Source of the DNA: Arthrobacter oryzae
GTDB taxonomy: Bacteria; Actinomycetota; Actinomycetes; Actinomycetales; Micrococcaceae
Length of the DNA: 64,000 nt
Direction of reading: 5' to 3'
Assembly: GCF_030718995.1 (NCBI RefSeq)
Contig: NZ_CP132204.1
Location: 2,356,001-2,420,000 of the forward strand
The position numbers and the translations under genes are program-made. Under the pieces are notes generated by a model. The model did not search any database and was not told the origin of the DNA. It was given only the letters and a program-made list of their open reading frames with translations. Positions 62,796 through 64,000 of the stretch are shown here, piece after piece; the first letter of the stretch is position 1; each line of letters opens with the position of its first letter.

Positions 62796-64000
62796 ATGAC
62801 TTCTGCAGCTTTCCTCTCCGACTTCCACCACGTGGCCAGCATCGGGGCCACGCCCAACAACGGCGTCGACCGCCAGGCGGCCACGGCCGAGGACGCCCTG
62901 ACGCGCGACTGGTTCGCTGCCTGGGTGCACGACGCCGGGTGGGAACTGCGCGTGGACGGCATCGGCAACATGTTCGGGCTGGTGGAGTGGACGCCGGGTG
63001 CTCCCTACGTGCTGATCGGATCGCACCTGGACAGCCAGCCGCTGGGCGGCCGCTTCGACGGCGCCTACGGAGTGATCGCCGCACTGCACGCGGCACGCTG
63101 GCTGGCTGCGGAGGTTGCGGAGGGCGGTGCATCGCCCCGCTTCAACCTCGCGGTGGTGAACTGGTTCAACGAGGAGGGCGGCCGGTTCGCACCGAGCATC
63201 ATGGGAAGTTCTGTTTTCGCCGGCCTGCTGGAGCGGGAGCGGATGCTCGACGTCCGGGACCTGCAGGGCGTCACGGTCCGCGAAGCCCTGGATGGCATCG
63301 GATACCTGGGTGCCGCCGAGGGACCGGACGTGGCGGGCTACGCGGAGATCCACATTGAACAGGGCCGGATCCTGGAGCGCGAGGGCATCAACATCGGCCT
63401 GGTGGACAGCAGCTGGTACACGCAGAAGCTGGACATCGAGGTGCTGGGGGAGCAGTCCCACACGGGTGCCACCGCCATGGCCGACAGGCACGACGCGCTG
63501 GTGGCGGCATCGAAGATCATCCTGATGGTGCACGACGTCACTGGCGACTTCGAGGACGAGGCCCTGGTTTCCTCCGTGGGCCAGCTGACCCTGGAACCGA
63601 ACTCCCCGATCGTGGTGGCACGCAGGGTGCACCTCGTGGCGGACCTGCGCTCGGGCGACCCGGAGATCGTCCAGGCCGCCCGGGCCACCCTGCTGGAGAA
63701 GATCGAGGTCCTGGCCCGCGAACACGACATCAAGGTCAACGTAAAGGACTTCGACATCCGCCCCATCCGCCGCTTCCCTGAAGCCGGCCTCGAGCTGGCC
63801 GACAAGGTCGCAGCCAACCTGGGGCTGTCCACCCGGCGGATCCAGACCATGGCCGGCCACGACTCCGTCGCGATGAACACGGTGGCGCCATCCGTCATGT
63901 TGTTCATCCCCAGCGTGGACGGTGTCTCGCACTGCGAACGCGAGTTCACCACGGACGAGGACATGGTGGCCGGCGTAGACATGCTGACCGGTGTGGCGCG
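62796..64000 (+). CDS. M20-type Zn amidohydrolase (N-carbamoyl amino acid / ureidopropionase-like), 3' end outside window
   Basis: This metal-dependent amidase of the HyuC/AmaB/allantoate amidohydrolase group hydrolyses N-carbamoyl or ureido bonds. Ligands are seen in GSHLDSQPLGGRFDGAYG near residue 70, NWFNEEGGRF near residue 123, and HIEQG near residue 187; AGHDSVAMN and GVSHCEREF close the site. AAAGGA precedes ATG 62796 by 6 bases. About 401 codons are present and the C-terminus is missing. With omega-aminotransferase and mmsA nearby, beta-ureidopropionase is plausible. Confidence 0.9.
   Translation, partial: MTSAAFLSDFHHVASIGATPNNGVDRQAATAEDALTRDWFAAWVHDAGWELRVDGIGNMFGLVEWTPGAPYVLIGSHLDSQPLGGRFDGAYGVIAALHAARWLAAEVAEGGASPRFNLAVVNWFNEEGGRFAPSIMGSSVFAGLLERERMLDVRDLQGVTVREALDGIGYLGAAEGPDVAGYAEIHIEQGRILEREGINIGLVDSSWYTQKLDIEVLGEQSHTGATAMADRHDALVAASKIILMVHDVTGDFEDEALVSSVGQLTLEPNSPIVVARRVHLVADLRSGDPEIVQAARATLLEKIEVLAREHDIKVNVKDFDIRPIRRFPEAGLELADKVAANLGLSTRRIQTMAGHDSVAMNTVAPSVMLFIPSVDGVSHCEREFTTDEDMVAGVDMLTGVA

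Overview
The window reads as chromosome from a high-GC Gram-positive actinobacterium, most likely Micrococcaceae (Arthrobacter or Pseudarthrobacter type). The grounds are strongly GC-biased codons, a RamB-type regulator divergent from aceA, the nei2-lhr pair known from actinobacteria, an IdeR/DtxR-type iron box, and the mix of DUF families. I see no rRNA, tRNA, insertion sequence, prophage or CRISPR array. About 57 protein genes are supported, most of them housekeeping or catabolic. The genus call is inference from gene content, not from a marker gene.

Layout: 1-3705 holds a Gfo/Idh/MocA oxidoreductase (cut by the window edge) divergent from a ROK regulator, then a CynX-type exporter. 3928-8680 is the glyoxylate shunt: malate synthase and isocitrate lyase, with ramB divergent. 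8865-13653 is a sensory unit: TAXI solute-binding lipoprotein, histidine kinase and response regulator in one operon, divergent from an MHS-type transporter. Then follow poxB, a serpin lipoprotein, pdxK, the queuosine precursor transporter, an orphan AbiEi/DUF559-like gene, and tgt. 21722-25656 carries small soluble proteins (SRPBCC, DUF6707-like, Nudix, VOC, YdeI). 25683-29558 is an fbpABC-type iron ABC operon with an IdeR box and a CRP-type site upstream. 29723-34942 has a GH76 protein, an SDR/acyl-CoA dehydrogenase pair, DUF1684 and an F420/NADP-reductase-like protein. 35157-38006 is ppc. 38221-43907 has DedA, an RluA-type pseudouridine synthase, an ArsR/SRPBCC pair and a MocR/YczE pair. 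43862-49808 is nei2-lhr. 49891-55142 has a Rieske FAD enzyme, DUF4383, DUF4232, a YcnI operon, a 35-residue Cys-rich small protein and a hypothetical protein. 55271-64000 has an omega-aminotransferase, mmsA, PucR and LysR regulators, a second MHS transporter behind a perfect TGTGA-N6-TCACA site, and an M20-type amidohydrolase cut by the window end. The last block fits beta-alanine or N-carbamoyl amino acid (reductive pyrimidine) catabolism; this is inference.

The most unusual signal lies between genes. Five gene ends (8761, 13725, 15762, 17262, 38014) carry arrays of a 12-base core, ACGCTCTCTCAC, spaced 32 bp (31-33) and arranged as tandem direct copies followed by tandem inverted copies. A second family (TCGCCGGAA type) shows the same direct-direct-inverted-inverted layout with an exact 19 bp period at 19189 and 20282, flanking the orphan AbiEi/DUF559-like gene. 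A third (GACGCGCAAA type) at 41592 has a similar layout around a 27 bp perfect hairpin. Further unrelated long hairpins sit at 3781 and 33168 (GCGAACGGAC type), 5614 and 52715. A second recurring theme is short ORFs with good ribosome binding sites whose stop overlaps the ATG of an MHS transporter (12185, 61201).
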